Shown piece by piece: positions 15,676-25,463 of a DNA stretch of 64,000 bases (its first letter is position 1; each line of letters starts with the position of its first letter). Below the pieces are notes generated by a model. It saw only the letters and a program-made list of their open reading frames with translations. It did no database searches and was not told the origin of the DNA. The stretch is from Archangium sp. (GTDB lineage: Bacteria; Myxococcota; Myxococcia; Myxococcales; Myxococcaceae): assembly GCA_030681645.1 (NCBI GenBank), contig JAUXRX010000039.1, positions 1 to 64,000 of the forward strand, given 5' to 3'. The position numbers and the translations under genes are program-made.

Positions 15676-18600
15676 TCAATCCCTCCGGCGACGCAGGGCC
15701 AGCAACGCGAGGAGGGGGAACAACAGCCCGCCGCTCGAGGTGCAACCGCAGCCCGTGGGCGCCGCGGCCGAGGCGGTCAGCGTCTGCGTCGCCTCGCCGG
15801 TCGCGCCAGCGGGGTCGCTCACCGTCACGGTGAAGGTGACCACGCCCGACTTCGGCATGGTGAAGCTGGCCACCGCGGCGTCCGCACCCGAGAGCGCGAC
15901 CGCGTCACCGCTCGCCTGCGTCCACGCGAAGGTGAGCGCCTCCCCGTCGGGATCGCTGCTGCCCGTCGCGTCGAGCTGCACCACCTCGCCTGCCTTCACC
16001 TCTCGCGACTCTCCGGCGATTACCGCCACGGGCGGGCGGTTGACGTTGAGGATGATCGTCGTGACGGTGGCCGTCTCGAAGAGCGTGCCGTCGTGGCCCA
16101 CCACCTCGAAGCTCAGGGGCGTGTCGCCCAGCACCTCGGGCGCCACGAAGGTCGCCATCGCCGCGGTCGTCTCGAGGTTCACCGTGGCCGTCGCGATGAT
16201 CACCGGAGGACCCGCCGTCTGCCGCCATTGATACGTGAGCGGGTCGCCTTCGAGGTCGAGGCCGGTCGCGTCGAGCGCGACGGTCGAACGCTCGGGCGCG
16301 GTGGCGGGCGCGCGCAGGGTCAGGGCAGGTGGCCGGTTGACCGGGCGGACCTCGATGTTCACCGTCGCCACGCTCCACGGGAGTGAGCCGTCTGACACCA
16401 CCAACTGCAGCACCACCACCTCGGGGCCGCCGACCTCGGGCGCGACGAACTGCGGCGTGGGCACGGTGGTGTCGGAGAGCGTGACCAGCGGCCCGGAGAG
16501 CTGGCTCCAGGAGAAGGTGAGCAGGTCGCCGTCGGCGTCGGTGCCACCCCCCGCGAGCGATGCGGTGGTGCGCTCGTCCACGCTCTGCGCGGGGCCTGCG
16601 TTCGCCACGGGCGCGCGATTCACCTGCCGCACCATCACCTCGACGGTGTCGGGCGCGGAGTCGAGCGTTCCATCGTTGACGATCAGCCCGAAGCTCAGCG
16701 CGGTGTCGACGGTCACCTCGGGCGCGGTGAAGGCGCCGTTGGTCAGCGTCACCGTCGGGCCCGTCAGCTGGGTCCACCGCGCCACCAGCGGGTCGTTGTC
16801 GGGGTCGGTGCTCGCGGACGACGTGAGCGTCACCATCGAACGCTCGTCCACCGTGACGTCCGGCCCGGCGTTGGCGACCGGCGCGCGGTTGATGCACTGC
16901 CCGCGATCAGCGACGAGCGAAGGGAACGGGGTGTTGGTGATGCCGGTGAAGCCGATGGAGTCGACGTCCCACCCGGCGCCCGCGCTCGCCTGGTCTGAGC
17001 CGATGCGCAGCCGCACCTGCACCGTCTGCCCCGCGTACGACGAGCCGAGGTTGAGCGTGCTGGTGTTGAACATCGGGTAGCCCGGGCTGGAGCCCGTGAA
17101 CGCCGGGCGCCCGACGAGCGGGTTGTTGCTGCTCGGACCTCCCAGGGTGCCGGTGTAGCCGGCGATCGCCGCGCCCACGTCCGTCCACGTCATGCCCGCG
17201 TTGGTGCTCACCTCGATGACCGCGCCGTCGTAGTTGATGCCGCCACCCGCCTCGAAGTCCCAGCGGTGGTTGAGCACCAGGCCGAGGCTCCCCGTCGCCG
17301 CCACGTTCAACGGCGGCGAGACCAATGCGATGTCTGCGTTGCCGCCCGGGTTGAGGCCGTACCAGACGTTCTGTGCGGGCGAGAGGCTGCGGCGCGCCCA
17401 GTCGAAGGCGCTGGAGAGCGCGGTGTCTTTGGTGAAGGTCCACGCGGTGAGCGAGCTCTCGGCGTCGTCAGTGGCCGAGCTCGCCGGCACCGAGTCGCTG
17501 TGCACGCGGAAGCTCATGGTGGCCGTGCGGCCGGCCGCCGACATCAGCGCCGGGTCGTTGAAGGTGAGGGTCAGGTCGATCGTCGTCGGCGCGGTGAAGC
17601 CGGTGAGCGAGACCTGCGCCTGCCCCGTCGCGTTCGCGAAGGGCTGCGAGCTGGTGAAGGGGACGGTGGGGTTGATGATGGTGACGCCCGGCGTGGTGGT
17701 GGACAACGTGCCGGTCGTCGCGATGAGGGTGCCGATACCCACGTTGCGCAGCGTGAGGCGCAGGCGGCCGCGCTCGCCCACGTCGAGCACGCCATCGCGA
17801 TCGCACCACGCGGCTTCGTCGTCGAGCTCGGCGCTGACGAAGACGAGCTCGTTGCTGATGTCGAAGTCTTCGATCACCCCCGCGTGCGTCGTCGAGGAAC
17901 GCACCGGAGAGACCGCGCGCATTCCCATACCGCGCCGGGCGAAGGCCGTGGCGAAGAGCTGGAAGTCGGCGACGTCGCTGGCCGCCGCGGCGGCGAGCAG
18001 GCCGTCACGCGCCTCGGTGAAGGTCGGCTGCGCGGGCGTCAGCTTCAGGCCGGCGACGAGGTAGCGGATCATGCGATCGCGCGCCTGGTCGAAGGTCAGC
18101 CGCGGCGTGGCGCGCAGCAGGGCGGCGTAACATTCCCAGACCGCCACGGCCCAGACCTCGCCGGAGTTGTGCACCTCGGCGTTGGTCGCGCCCCCGCTCG
18201 ACGACGGCGGGCCCATGGGCAACGCGACGCCGTTCTCGATGTGCTTGAAGGTGAGAGGGTTCTTCGTGAGGTCGGTGGAGTACGGATAGCGGCGAATGCC
18301 GAAGTACGTCGCGTCGAGGAAGCCGGGCCCGAGCAGCGCGTAGGCCGCGGGCGCGTAGACGCCGGCCCAGTTCGCGTTCGAGGGCACCTGGAGATCGCTC
18401 TCGCGCACCATCAGCAGCAGCGCCACCACGTCGGCCCAGCCCTCGCCCATGCTGCGGCCCTGCTGGTTCGAGAGGCCGGCGGCGTCGGAGATGAGCCGGT
18501 TGCTGAGGTAGTGGCCCCACTCGTGGCCCACGACGGTGTTGTCCACCTCCCCGGCGCGCTCGGTGCCGGCGACGCCCGTCATGGTCACGCTGACCGTGCC

Positions 18601-20355
18601 GGACATGAGGTTGGCCTTGAGCGCGTTGCCGTCGGCCTGGGTCACCGACAGCGCGGGGATGGTGACGGTGGTGACGGTCGAATCGGGACCCAGGAAGGGC
18701 GGGCCGCCCGCGGCGTTGTTGGCGATGATCACGCCGACGGCGCCGGCGGTCTGCGCGTTCCTCGCCTTCACCGCGAAGGTGCAGCTGCCGCGGTCGATGA
18801 GCGCGATGCGGCCGGTGAGCCCGCTCATCGCCGTGCAGCCGTCGGTGACCGTGCCGGTGCCGTCGTTCACCAACATCACGTTGGCCGTGAGGGTGAAGGT
18901 CTGGGCACCGAACGCCGCGCTGTTGGTGGCATACGCGCCTCCGGGGGTCGCGGTGAGCGTGGCGAGCCCGTCGGGGATCCACACGTACATCTGCATGCGC
19001 GGGCGCGCGCCGTCGGCGGGCGTGGACATGTTGGCGTTGTTGGTGCCGTTGAAGTCCTGCGCCTCGGCCTTGATGCTGTCGGCGCCGGCGCCGCCGCGGG
19101 TGAAGTTGTCCGTCTGCCCGTTGCCTGCCGCTTCGTCGAAGCCGCGGTCGTAGAACCAGTCGTGCAGTTGGTTGAGGTTGAAGAAGAGCTGCGTGATGCC
19201 GGCTTGCTGTTGCGCGGGGCTGGCGTCAGGCGCGAGCGCGACGTCGTAGGTGCGATCGAACGTGTTGGGGCTGGTGGTGCTGGCGCGCAGATCGCCTGTG
19301 TTGAAGCCGTCGGGTGTGACGAGGTCGGCGTAGGCCTCGACGTTGTTGCCGGTCGTCTCGGTGGCGTTGGGCGGCAGCCAGGGATCGTTGGTGCTGATGG
19401 GCCCGTTCTGCAACGTCACCAGCGAGGGCATGGTGAAGGGCATGTTGAAGCCGCTCGGCGTGCCGGTCGGGTGGGGCGAGGCGCCCGTGCCCTGCGGTCC
19501 GTCATCGGGGAGGTAGAGCCCGCTGCCCTGTGCCCAGACGCGGTAGGTGTACTGGTCGGCTTCGGTGAGGTTCTTGCGCGAGAGCACGGCGCCGTCTTCG
19601 GCGGAGATCACGAACGAGTACATCGAGGACGAGGTCTCGCCGGGTGTAGCGACGTCGAGCTCGACGTGCCACGCGGGCACGAGGCGCTCGGGCAGGGCGT
19701 AGAGCACCTTCTTCGCGCGGCCGAGCCCTCCGTTCACCCCGAGCGGAGTCGAGGGGCCAACACGTTCGCCAGTGAAGCGGCGGAAGCCGGCCTGGTCGAT
19801 CGAACCCTCGACGAACTGGAAGGACTCCACCGGCGTGCCGAGCAGGGAGAACCACGAGGTGGCGAGGGCGGTGGGCGCGGTGAGCTTGAAGTCGCCGCTC
19901 TTGAGCGAGGCAGGCGACAGGTAGCCGCTGAGCGCGACGAGCTCGAGGCGCTGGTTCATCGCGACGTGCAGGCGATCGCGGAACACGCTCACGCCGCCGA
20001 CGCGCTTCTCGAAGCTCGCGATGATCGCGCCCTGGCCCGTGTCGTGGAGTCTCACCAACGCGGCCTCGGCGAGCTGCGCGGGCTCAGCCCGGTACATCGC
20101 TGCGTGGGTGAAGAGGTACCGGCGCGCGGCCTGCTCGATGCCCAGTCCCTGATCGCGCGGTGAGCGCGTGCCCGGTGCCGGAGGCGCGGCCCAGAAGAAC
20201 GTGGGCACGCCGAGCCGCGGCTCGACGCTCGCGATGTGGCCGTCACCCGAGGGAGCGGGACGCACCCCGGTGGAGTCGAGGAAGGCGTCGACGTTGGGCA
20301 GGTCACGCGCGAAGGCAGCGGAAGCGATCAGGATGAGGGCAGGCAGGAGGCGCAT
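15676..20355 (-). CDS. Giant M36 (fungalysin) metalloprotease with PA domain, Ig/PKD-like repeats and MYXO-CTERM
   Basis: 1559 aa; ATG at 20355 begins a Sec signal (MRLLPALILIASAAFA). Order: FTP-like propeptide (about 30-220); M36 catalytic region (FFNLNQLHDWFYDRGFDEAAGN about 410, HEWGH at 611-615, GEGWAD about 636 supplying the third ligand); between them a protease-associated (PA) domain (GRIALIDRGSCTFAVKARNAQTAGAVGVIIANN); then a jelly-roll part and four Ig/PKD-like repeats starting PVANAGPDVTVDERS-; finally GCGCTSSGG, a hydrophobic helix and RRRRD, a MYXO-CTERM sorting tail. It is therefore a cell-surface endopeptidase, probably proteolytically released. A palindromic repeat is translated inside the propeptide (19731-19758). 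Confidence 0.93.
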   Translation of the reverse strand: MRLLPALILIASAAFARDLPNVDAFLDSTGVRPAPSGDGHIASVEPRLGVPTFFWAAPPAPGTRSPRDQGLGIEQAARRYLFTHAAMYRAEPAQLAEAALVRLHDTGQGAIIASFEKRVGGVSVFRDRLHVAMNQRLELVALSGYLSPASLKSGDFKLTAPTALATSWFSLLGTPVESFQFVEGSIDQAGFRRFTGERVGPSTPLGVNGGLGRAKKVLYALPERLVPAWHVELDVATPGETSSSMYSFVISAEDGAVLSRKNLTEADQYTYRVWAQGSGLYLPDDGPQGTGASPHPTGTPSGFNMPFTMPSLVTLQNGPISTNDPWLPPNATETTGNNVEAYADLVTPDGFNTGDLRASTTSPNTFDRTYDVALAPDASPAQQQAGITQLFFNLNQLHDWFYDRGFDEAAGNGQTDNFTRGGAGADSIKAEAQDFNGTNNANMSTPADGARPRMQMYVWIPDGLATLTATPGGAYATNSAAFGAQTFTLTANVMLVNDGTGTVTDGCTAMSGLTGRIALIDRGSCTFAVKARNAQTAGAVGVIIANNAAGGPPFLGPDSTVTTVTIPALSVTQADGNALKANLMSGTVSVTMTGVAGTERAGEVDNTVVGHEWGHYLSNRLISDAAGLSNQQGRSMGEGWADVVALLLMVRESDLQVPSNANWAGVYAPAAYALLGPGFLDATYFGIRRYPYSTDLTKNPLTFKHIENGVALPMGPPSSSGGATNAEVHNSGEVWAVAVWECYAALLRATPRLTFDQARDRMIRYLVAGLKLTPAQPTFTEARDGLLAAAAASDVADFQLFATAFARRGMGMRAVSPVRSSTTHAGVIEDFDISNELVFVSAELDDEAAWCDRDGVLDVGERGRLRLTLRNVGIGTLIATTGTLSTTTPGVTIINPTVPFTSSQPFANATGQAQVSLTGFTAPTTIDLTLTFNDPALMSAAGRTATMSFRVHSDSVPASSATDDAESSLTAWTFTKDTALSSAFDWARRSLSPAQNVWYGLNPGGNADIALVSPPLNVAATGSLGLVLNHRWDFEAGGGINYDGAVIEVSTNAGMTWTDVGAAIAGYTGTLGGPSSNNPLVGRPAFTGSSPGYPMFNTSTLNLGSSYAGQTVQVRLRIGSDQASAGAGWDVDSIGFTGITNTPFPSLVADRGQCINRAPVANAGPDVTVDERSMVTLTSSASTDPDNDPLVARWTQLTGPTVTLTNGAFTAPEVTVDTALSFGLIVNDGTLDSAPDTVEVMVRQVNRAPVANAGPAQSVDERTTASLAGGGTDADGDLLTFSWSQLSGPLVTLSDTTVPTPQFVAPEVGGPEVVVLQLVVSDGSLPWSVATVNIEVRPVNRPPALTLRAPATAPERSTVALDATGLDLEGDPLTYQWRQTAGPPVIIATATVNLETTAAMATFVAPEVLGDTPLSFEVVGHDGTLFETATVTTIILNVNRPPVAVIAGESREVKAGEVVQLDATGSSDPDGEALTFAWTQASGDAVALSGADAAVASFTMPKSGVVTFTVTVSDPAGATGEATQTLTASAAAPTGCGCTSSGGLLFPLLALLALRRRRD
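19731..19758. repeat. Palindromic repeat, family A, inside the M36 propeptide
   Basis: Single copy of the repeat (core CCCGAGCGGAGTCGAGGG). On the minus strand it encodes GPSTPLGVNGG within the propeptide, between RFTGERV and LGRAKK, without a frame change. Confidence 0.9.
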
Positions 20356-20437
20356 CGCGCGGCACTCTTGCAGAAGTCGGCTCAGAGTGGCGGCCACGAG
20401 GCTGGATCGCCGATTCGCGACCGATGCACCGCTGTCA

Positions 20438-20485
20438 GTGACCGTCGAGGCCCCTGCGCCGCCGCAGAGAAGCGTCGACGGTTAC
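20438..20485. terminator. Nested hairpin between pirin and M36 protease genes
   Basis: Outer stem GTGACCGTCGA (20438-20448) with TCGACGGTTAC (20475-20485), 10 of 11 Watson-Crick pairs plus a mismatch, encloses an inner stem CTGCG (20454-20458)/CGCAG (20463-20467) with a 4-nt loop. It starts right after the pirin stop codon on the minus strand. No T-run follows, so it may be a factor-dependent terminator or RNA-stabilising structure. Confidence 0.55.
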
Positions 20486-20488
20486 TGA

Positions 20489-21493
20489 TCAGTCGCGCTT
20501 CTCGATCTTGCCATCAGCGTGCTTCGCGAACCGGCCCTGCTCGCGCGGGTGCACCGGGTCGTCACGCTTCCACGGCCACCCGCCGAACTGCGTGGCCTGG
20601 TAGTCGCGGAACGCCTGCTGAATCTCCTGCTGCGTGTTCATGACGAACGGGCCGTAGCTCACCACCGGCTCGCCGATGGGCCGCCCCTGCAGGATGAGGA
20701 ACTCGCCTTCGCCCTCGCCGTTGAGCAGCGTCGCCTCGACGTCGGGCCTGAGCCGCGCGCCCGTGCCGCGGCGAAGCAGCGTCTTCCCCACCGTGAGCTC
20801 AGAGCCCGCGAAGAAGTACAACATGCGGTTGGTGCCCGGCTTCGCCGCGGGCAAGGTCCACTTCGCGCCCTCGTCGAGCTTGCCGGTCCAGATGGCGAGA
20901 TCGCTGTCGGCCTGCGACGCCCAGGACTGCGGCGGCGGCTTCGGTGCGCGCACGTCTCCGAGCTGACCTGCGACGAGCGAGATCCGTGCTCCCGGTGCGT
21001 GCACCGTGGGAATGGTGTCGGCCCAGAACATCGAGAAGTACGGCTCGACCATCTTGTTGGCGCGCGGAAGGTTGAGCCAGATCTGGAACAGCTCGACCGG
21101 GTTCGGGCCCGCCTTGTCGAGCAGCGGGAACATCTCGCAGTGCACGATGCCCTTGCCCGCGGTGAGCCACTGCGCGTCGCCGCGGCCGAAGCGCGCCGTC
21201 GCCCCCAGCGAGTCGGAGTGATCGATGAGCCCCCGCCGCACCACCGTCACCGTCTCGAAGCCGCGATGCGGGTGCTGGGGAAAGCCGGGCACCACGTCGC
21301 CGTGGTACATGCGCCAACCGTCTTTGCCCTCGAAGTCGCTGCCGATGTTGCGGCCGGCGAGCGAGGCGGCGGGCCCGAGCACGTCGTTCCCCGGAGGGTA
21401 CGCGTCGTCGTGATGCACGCAGAAGAGGAAGGGGTCGAGCGTCTGCCAGGGAAACCCCAGGCGCACCTGCTCCAGCACCACGTCGTCGCTCAT
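20489..21493 (-). CDS. Pirin family protein
   Basis: 334 aa. The cupin signature HGDVVPGFPQHPHRGFETVTVVRRGLIDHSDSLG contains the pirin metal ligands HPH, and GKGIVHCEMFP supplies the remaining His/Glu. Downstream PVELFQIWLNLPRANKMVEPYF and the C-terminal cupin (RMLYFFAGSELTVG, EFLILQGRPIGEPVVSYGPFVMNTQQEIQQAFRDY) complete the bicupin. Bacterial pirins are iron proteins with quercetinase-like or redox-regulatory roles. Divergent from the acyl-CoA dehydrogenase gene (66 bp between starts). Confidence 0.93.
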   Translation of the reverse strand: MSDDVVLEQVRLGFPWQTLDPFLFCVHHDDAYPPGNDVLGPAASLAGRNIGSDFEGKDGWRMYHGDVVPGFPQHPHRGFETVTVVRRGLIDHSDSLGATARFGRGDAQWLTAGKGIVHCEMFPLLDKAGPNPVELFQIWLNLPRANKMVEPYFSMFWADTIPTVHAPGARISLVAGQLGDVRAPKPPPQSWASQADSDLAIWTGKLDEGAKWTLPAAKPGTNRMLYFFAGSELTVGKTLLRRGTGARLRPDVEATLLNGEGEGEFLILQGRPIGEPVVSYGPFVMNTQQEIQQAFRDYQATQFGGWPWKRDDPVHPREQGRFAKHADGKIEKRD

Positions 21494-21559
21494 AGGAACT
21501 TCCTATTGCTGCCCTCGCTGCCCGGACGCAACTGGCTGTTTGGGAATATGGAAGTCGCC

Positions 21560-23308
21560 ATGAACCCGCTCGTGTCGGACCCCTTCATCGACTTCCTCCT
21601 GCAAGACGTGCTCGACGCACAGGCGCTGTGCCGGTTGCCCGCCTTCCAGGGGCAGGGCGAGGCCCTCGCGCCGTGGTTCGCTGCCTGCCGCCGCGTGGCG
21701 CGCGAGGTGCTCTTCCCCTCGTACCGCGTCATCGACGCCGAGCCCCCCCGCTTCGAAGGCGGCCGCGTCTTCGTGCACGCGCGCATGCACGACGCGTGGC
21801 GCGAATTGGTGGGGCTGGGCGTGATCGCGGGGGTGGGGCAGTTGCCGCTCACCGTGACCACGCTCTCGAGCGCGTACCTCATGGCCGGCAACTGCGCTGC
21901 GTACGGCTTCGCGGGGCTGACGGCCGGCGCGGCGCACCTCGTGGAAGCGTTCGGTACCGACGCGCTCAAGGCGACGTACCTCGAGAAGATGCAGTCGGGG
22001 GAGTGGAGCGGGACCATGGCCCTCACCGAGCCCCACGCCGGCTCGAGCCTCGGCGACGTCACCACCCGCGCGAAGCCGACCGACGCAGGTCATCACCTGA
22101 TCAGCGGGGCGAAGATCTTCATCTCGGGTGGCGATCAGGATCTCACCACCAACGTGGTGCACCTCGTACTCGCGCGCATCGACGGCGCTCCGCTGGGGTC
22201 GAAGGGCATCTCGTTGTTCGCGGTGCCGAAGCTACGCCCGTCCCTCGACTCCGCTGGGGGTGAACGGCTCGTCGCGAACGACGTGCAGGTGAGCGGCGTC
22301 ATCCACAAGATCGGCTGGCGAGGGCTGCCCTCGCTCGCGCTCTCGTTCGGCGACGAAGGCGACTGCCACGGCTTCCTGGTGGGTGAGCCGGGGCAGGGGC
22401 TGCGCTGCATGTTCCAGATGATGAACGAGGCCCGCATCATGGTGGGCGTCAACGCCGCGGCCACCGCCTCGGTCGCGTTTCACGAGTCGCTCGCCTACGC
22501 GCGCGAGCGCAAGCAGGGCCGCGCCATCGGCAACGCAGACGTGAAGGCGCCGCAGCTTCCCCTCACCGAGCACGCCGACGTGCGGCGGATGTTGTTGCGG
22601 CAGAAGGCCATCGTCGAAGGCTCGCTCGCGCTCCTCGGAATCACCGCGCGCTACGCCGATCTCGCCACGCACAGCCCCGACGAGGCCGAGCGCACGCGCA
22701 GCAAGCTGCTGCTCGACCTGCTCACGCCGATCGCCAAGACCTTCCCCGCGGAGAAGGGCTTCGAGAGCAACGCGCTGGCCCTGCAGATCCACGGCGGGTA
22801 CGGCTATTCCAGCGAGTACCTGCCCGAGGCGTGGCTGCGCGATCAGAAGCTCAACAGCATCCACGAGGGCACCACCGGCATCCAGGGGCTCGACCTGCTG
22901 GGCCGCAAGGTGGTCGCAGGCGGGGGCGCGGCCCTGATGGCGCTGCGCGAGGAGCTCGAGCTCGAGCTGGGGCGCGCGAAGCTCGACGTCACCGCCCTGC
23001 GCACCGCGGCTGATCAGATGGTCGAGCTCACCGCGGCCCTCGGGGCGCGCGGCGCGGGAGGCGATCTCGAGGGCATGCTCGGCCACTCCGCCGACTTCAT
23101 GGAAGCGCTCTCGCTGGTCGTGGTCGGCTGGGTGTGGACGAAGGTCGTCAACGCGCTCGGCAGCCGGGAGGATGACTTCGCGAAGGGCCTGCGCGCGGCG
23201 GCGGAGTACTGGCAGCGCACCGAGCTGCCCCGCGTGCCCGCGCTGGCGAAGCTCTGCGAGTCGGCCGAGCGCAGCTACCTCGACCTACGCGACGGCTGGC
23301 TGGGCTGA
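21560..23308 (+). CDS. Acyl-CoA dehydrogenase, long form
   Basis: 582 aa. ATG 21560 is preferred over ATG 21548 because GGAAG sits 5 nt before it. The FAD site segment GTMALTEPHAGSSLGDVTTRA and the C-terminal QIHGGYGYSSEYLPEAWLRDQKLNSIHEGTTGIQGLDLLGRKV define the family, with the extra C-terminal domain of the roughly 600-residue type. Catalytic base probably the Glu of HEGTTGI. It oxidises acyl-CoA to enoyl-CoA with FAD, passing electrons to ETF. A palindromic repeat (22240-22269) supplies PSLDSAGGER where relatives have a short surface loop after VPK, before the NDV strand. Confidence 0.93.
   Translation: MNPLVSDPFIDFLLQDVLDAQALCRLPAFQGQGEALAPWFAACRRVAREVLFPSYRVIDAEPPRFEGGRVFVHARMHDAWRELVGLGVIAGVGQLPLTVTTLSSAYLMAGNCAAYGFAGLTAGAAHLVEAFGTDALKATYLEKMQSGEWSGTMALTEPHAGSSLGDVTTRAKPTDAGHHLISGAKIFISGGDQDLTTNVVHLVLARIDGAPLGSKGISLFAVPKLRPSLDSAGGERLVANDVQVSGVIHKIGWRGLPSLALSFGDEGDCHGFLVGEPGQGLRCMFQMMNEARIMVGVNAAATASVAFHESLAYARERKQGRAIGNADVKAPQLPLTEHADVRRMLLRQKAIVEGSLALLGITARYADLATHSPDEAERTRSKLLLDLLTPIAKTFPAEKGFESNALALQIHGGYGYSSEYLPEAWLRDQKLNSIHEGTTGIQGLDLLGRKVVAGGGAALMALREELELELGRAKLDVTALRTAADQMVELTAALGARGAGGDLEGMLGHSADFMEALSLVVVGWVWTKVVNALGSREDDFAKGLRAAAEYWQRTELPRVPALAKLCESAERSYLDLRDGWLG
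22240..22269. repeat. Palindromic repeat, family A, inside the acyl-CoA dehydrogenase gene
   Basis: Core CCCTCGACTCCGCTGGGGG, the complement of family A with two changes. It is in frame and encodes PSLDSAGGER in a loop normally variable in acyl-CoA dehydrogenases. Confidence 0.8.
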
Positions 23309-23383
23309 CGGGTTCCCATTTTCCGGGCCTGGTCCGGTCTCTCCTTGGACGCTGACGAATCTTCGTCCGCTGAAAGGAGTCCC

Positions 23384-24715
23384 ATGCGCCTCACCCTGCT
23401 CGTTGCCCTCTCGACGCTGCTCGCCGCCTGCGGCGGGCCAGCTCCCCTTCCGTACTTTCCTGTCCCCTTCGACGCCGGCGAGTCGATTCCCGACGGCGGT
23501 CACGTCGAGCCCGGTCCTGTCGACGCCGGAACACCCGACGCAGGTCCGGCGCCGGTGCCTGGCCTGGTGACGCTCGCGGGGCCGCTGGAGATCAGCGACG
23601 GCATCGTGCCGCCCACCAACACCCGGCTCGCCATGCTCTGGTTCTCCTCGCTCGACACCAGCGCGCCGCGTCGCTTCGACGCCGTGGAAGACGGCAGGAA
23701 GCTCGGTGAGCCCGTGCCGGCGCGGTGGCGCTTCGACGTCTCCGCGACGCCTCCTGAGTCAGCGCGCGGGGCCTGGTCCACGCCCGGTGGCGGCGCCGGC
23801 CTCGCTTCATGGGGCGCGGTGGTCGCCTTCCGGGACATGAACAACGACGGCGCGCTCACGGTGCTCGACGATGGCACCACCCCCGACGAGCTGGTCGGCA
23901 GCTCGGCAGGCGCGCTCCCCTTCGACGCTGACGGCCCCGGAGTGCGCACGCTGCTGCTCTGGCGGCAGGGCACGCTCGGCGCTGACGAGGACGGCATGGT
24001 GCAGGGCTTCAACCTGGTGCGCGTCACCGGGCCGCTCGACCGCCCGAGCCTCTTCCCTACCTCGATGGACCTGCCGCTGCCCATCACGAACGACCCGCGG
24101 CTCGGCCTCATGTTCTGCCCGCCGGCCTTCAGCGCTCCTTCTCCCGAGCTGGCCTGCGGTCAGCGCGTCTTCCGCACTCCGCAGGTGCACGCGGTCGCGC
24201 TTTCCGCCGCCGAGGGGTTCACCGTGGCGTACGTGCAGGTTCATGCCGGCCCGCGCCCGGTGTTCGACGCGCGGGTCACGCTCGACGGCGCGGTGCTGCC
24301 GTTCACCCTCGACGGCACCTACTCGCTCATCGAGCTCTCGCCCCGGGTCCTGCGGGCGGGGCACCACCAGCTCCGCGTCGAGGCGCCGTACCACGAGGCC
24401 CTCAACCTCGAGCTGGTGCTGCCCGCGAGGCCCCACGTCACCGCGCCCGCGGTGAGCGCCCAGCTGCAGGCCAACCAGGTCCAGTGGGTGAAGTGGGACG
24501 CGGTGCCGCTGGCGAACAGCTACGGCGTCTCGCTGTTCCTGGGTGACTCGCCGGGCGTCTCGGTCGAGTCGCTGCAGAACGAGGCCAAGCTGCCGCTCCC
24601 TGCGGGGACTGGACCGGCCACGCTCGAGGTCACGGCGCTCTCGCTCATCGCGGCGCCGCGGCACTTCCTGCTCGGCAGTGCCACCACGTCGATGCCGGTG
24701 ACGCTGGTGCCCTGA
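23384..24715 (+). CDS. Lipoprotein with beta-rich ectodomain
   Basis: 443 aa; ATG at 23384 with AAAGGAG upstream. Signal MRLTLLVALSTLLAACG gives lipobox LAAC; an Asp/Ala/Gly-Pro linker (DAGESIPDGGHVEPGPVDAG) follows. The rest is beta-rich with repeated Ig-like strands (LVTLAGPLEISDGIVPPTNTRLAM, VQWVKWDAVPLANSYGVSLFLG), the last resembling a fibronectin-III-like edge. No catalytic motif is visible. A 10-bp stem hairpin just after the stop ends the unit. Confidence 0.75.
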   Translation: MRLTLLVALSTLLAACGGPAPLPYFPVPFDAGESIPDGGHVEPGPVDAGTPDAGPAPVPGLVTLAGPLEISDGIVPPTNTRLAMLWFSSLDTSAPRRFDAVEDGRKLGEPVPARWRFDVSATPPESARGAWSTPGGGAGLASWGAVVAFRDMNNDGALTVLDDGTTPDELVGSSAGALPFDADGPGVRTLLLWRQGTLGADEDGMVQGFNLVRVTGPLDRPSLFPTSMDLPLPITNDPRLGLMFCPPAFSAPSPELACGQRVFRTPQVHAVALSAAEGFTVAYVQVHAGPRPVFDARVTLDGAVLPFTLDGTYSLIELSPRVLRAGHHQLRVEAPYHEALNLELVLPARPHVTAPAVSAQLQANQVQWVKWDAVPLANSYGVSLFLGDSPGVSVESLQNEAKLPLPAGTGPATLEVTALSLIAAPRHFLLGSATTSMPVTLVP

Positions 24716-24738
24716 GTCCCCTGTCCGTTCGAGCATCG

Positions 24739-24766
24739 GGCCCTGGAGTCGGTGCGCTCCAGGGCC
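24739..24766 (+). terminator. Intrinsic-type hairpin after the 23384 lipoprotein
   Basis: Perfect 10-bp stem GGCCCTGGAG (24739-24748)/CTCCAGGGCC (24757-24766), 8-nt loop, then CTCGCCTTTCTCC. The T content is modest, but the position (24 nt after the stop) suits a terminator. Confidence 0.7.
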
Positions 24767-24780
24767 TCGCCTTTCTCCGG

Positions 24781-24999
24781 TGGGGTTTCTGGTCTCTCGC
24801 GGTCATCGAGCGTGGCGTGTTCCATCGCGTCGAGGGCGGGGTGCAGCCGCGGCTCGGGCTCGTGCCTCTCGACGGGGGCGCCCCGGTGCTCTTCGATCGC
24901 CCCGGTCGCCGGACCTGGGACGCGCGGTTCTCGGCCGACGGCACGGTGCTCGCCGCCTGGGAGCGCTCCGACGCGGGTGATGACCCGAGCTGGCGTTGA
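24781..24999 (+). pseudogene. Possible propeller-type gene remnant
   Basis: About 73 codons open without a convincing start (a GTG exists at 24817). The peptide (VFHRVEGGVQPRLGLVPLDGGAPVLFD ... WDARFSADGTVLAAWERSDAG) resembles one TolB/PD40 propeller blade and stops at TGA 24997-24999. It starts just after the hairpin at 24739. No RBS. Probably the last blade of a deleted gene. Confidence 0.35.
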
Positions 25000-25109
25000 C
25001 CACCCACGCAAGCCCCTGAGTCCAGGTGCCTTGAGCCTGTTCTTCAGTCTCCTGCGCGTCTTCCTCTGAGAGGCGGCAATGAAGCCGCCGAAGAACCCAG
25101 GAGCAGCCC

Positions 25110-25460
25110 ATGTCCCTCTTCAGCTCGGTGAAGAACTCGGTGCAGGCGACGGTGCGGTCAGTGCAGCAGACGACGGTGAACGTGCAGGCAAAGGCGCAGG
25201 AGAAGGTGAAGGAGGCCCCCGCGCGCGCGCGCGACACCTTCGAGCAGTCGCCGCGCCCGAAGCTGGCTCTTTCGACCCCCGGCGTCTCCACCCAGGTACG
25301 GGGCGAGACGCTGGGGGTCTCCTTCAAGGCCACTGACGGCGCGGCGACGCTCGGCGCGCTCGACTTCAAGGCCGGTGGACACGAGCTCGTCCTGGGCCTG
25401 GTTCCCGCCGCGCCGGCCCCACTCCCGATGCCCGTCTACTCGGGCCCCGAGAGGAAGTGA
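25110..25460 (+). CDS. Small helical protein of unknown function
   Basis: 116 aa; ATG with GGAGCAGCCC upstream. Residues 1-45 (LFSSVKNSVQATVRSVQQTTVNVQAKAQEKVKEAP) form an amphipathic, possibly coiled-coil helix; the C-terminal half is beta-rich and Pro-containing (VRGETLGVSFKATDG, HELVLGLVPAA). No signal peptide or known domain. A short GC hairpin (about 25073-25088) lies in the leader. 3 bp separate it from the next gene. Confidence 0.65.
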   Translation: MSLFSSVKNSVQATVRSVQQTTVNVQAKAQEKVKEAPARARDTFEQSPRPKLALSTPGVSTQVRGETLGVSFKATDGAATLGALDFKAGGHELVLGLVPAAPAPLPMPVYSGPERK

Positions 25461-25463
25461 CCC

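Noticed and set aside
20519..21547. A 343-residue N-terminal extension of the acyl-CoA dehydrogenase
   Set aside because: It lies antisense to the pirin gene and has no similarity to dehydrogenases; family length starts at MNPLVS.
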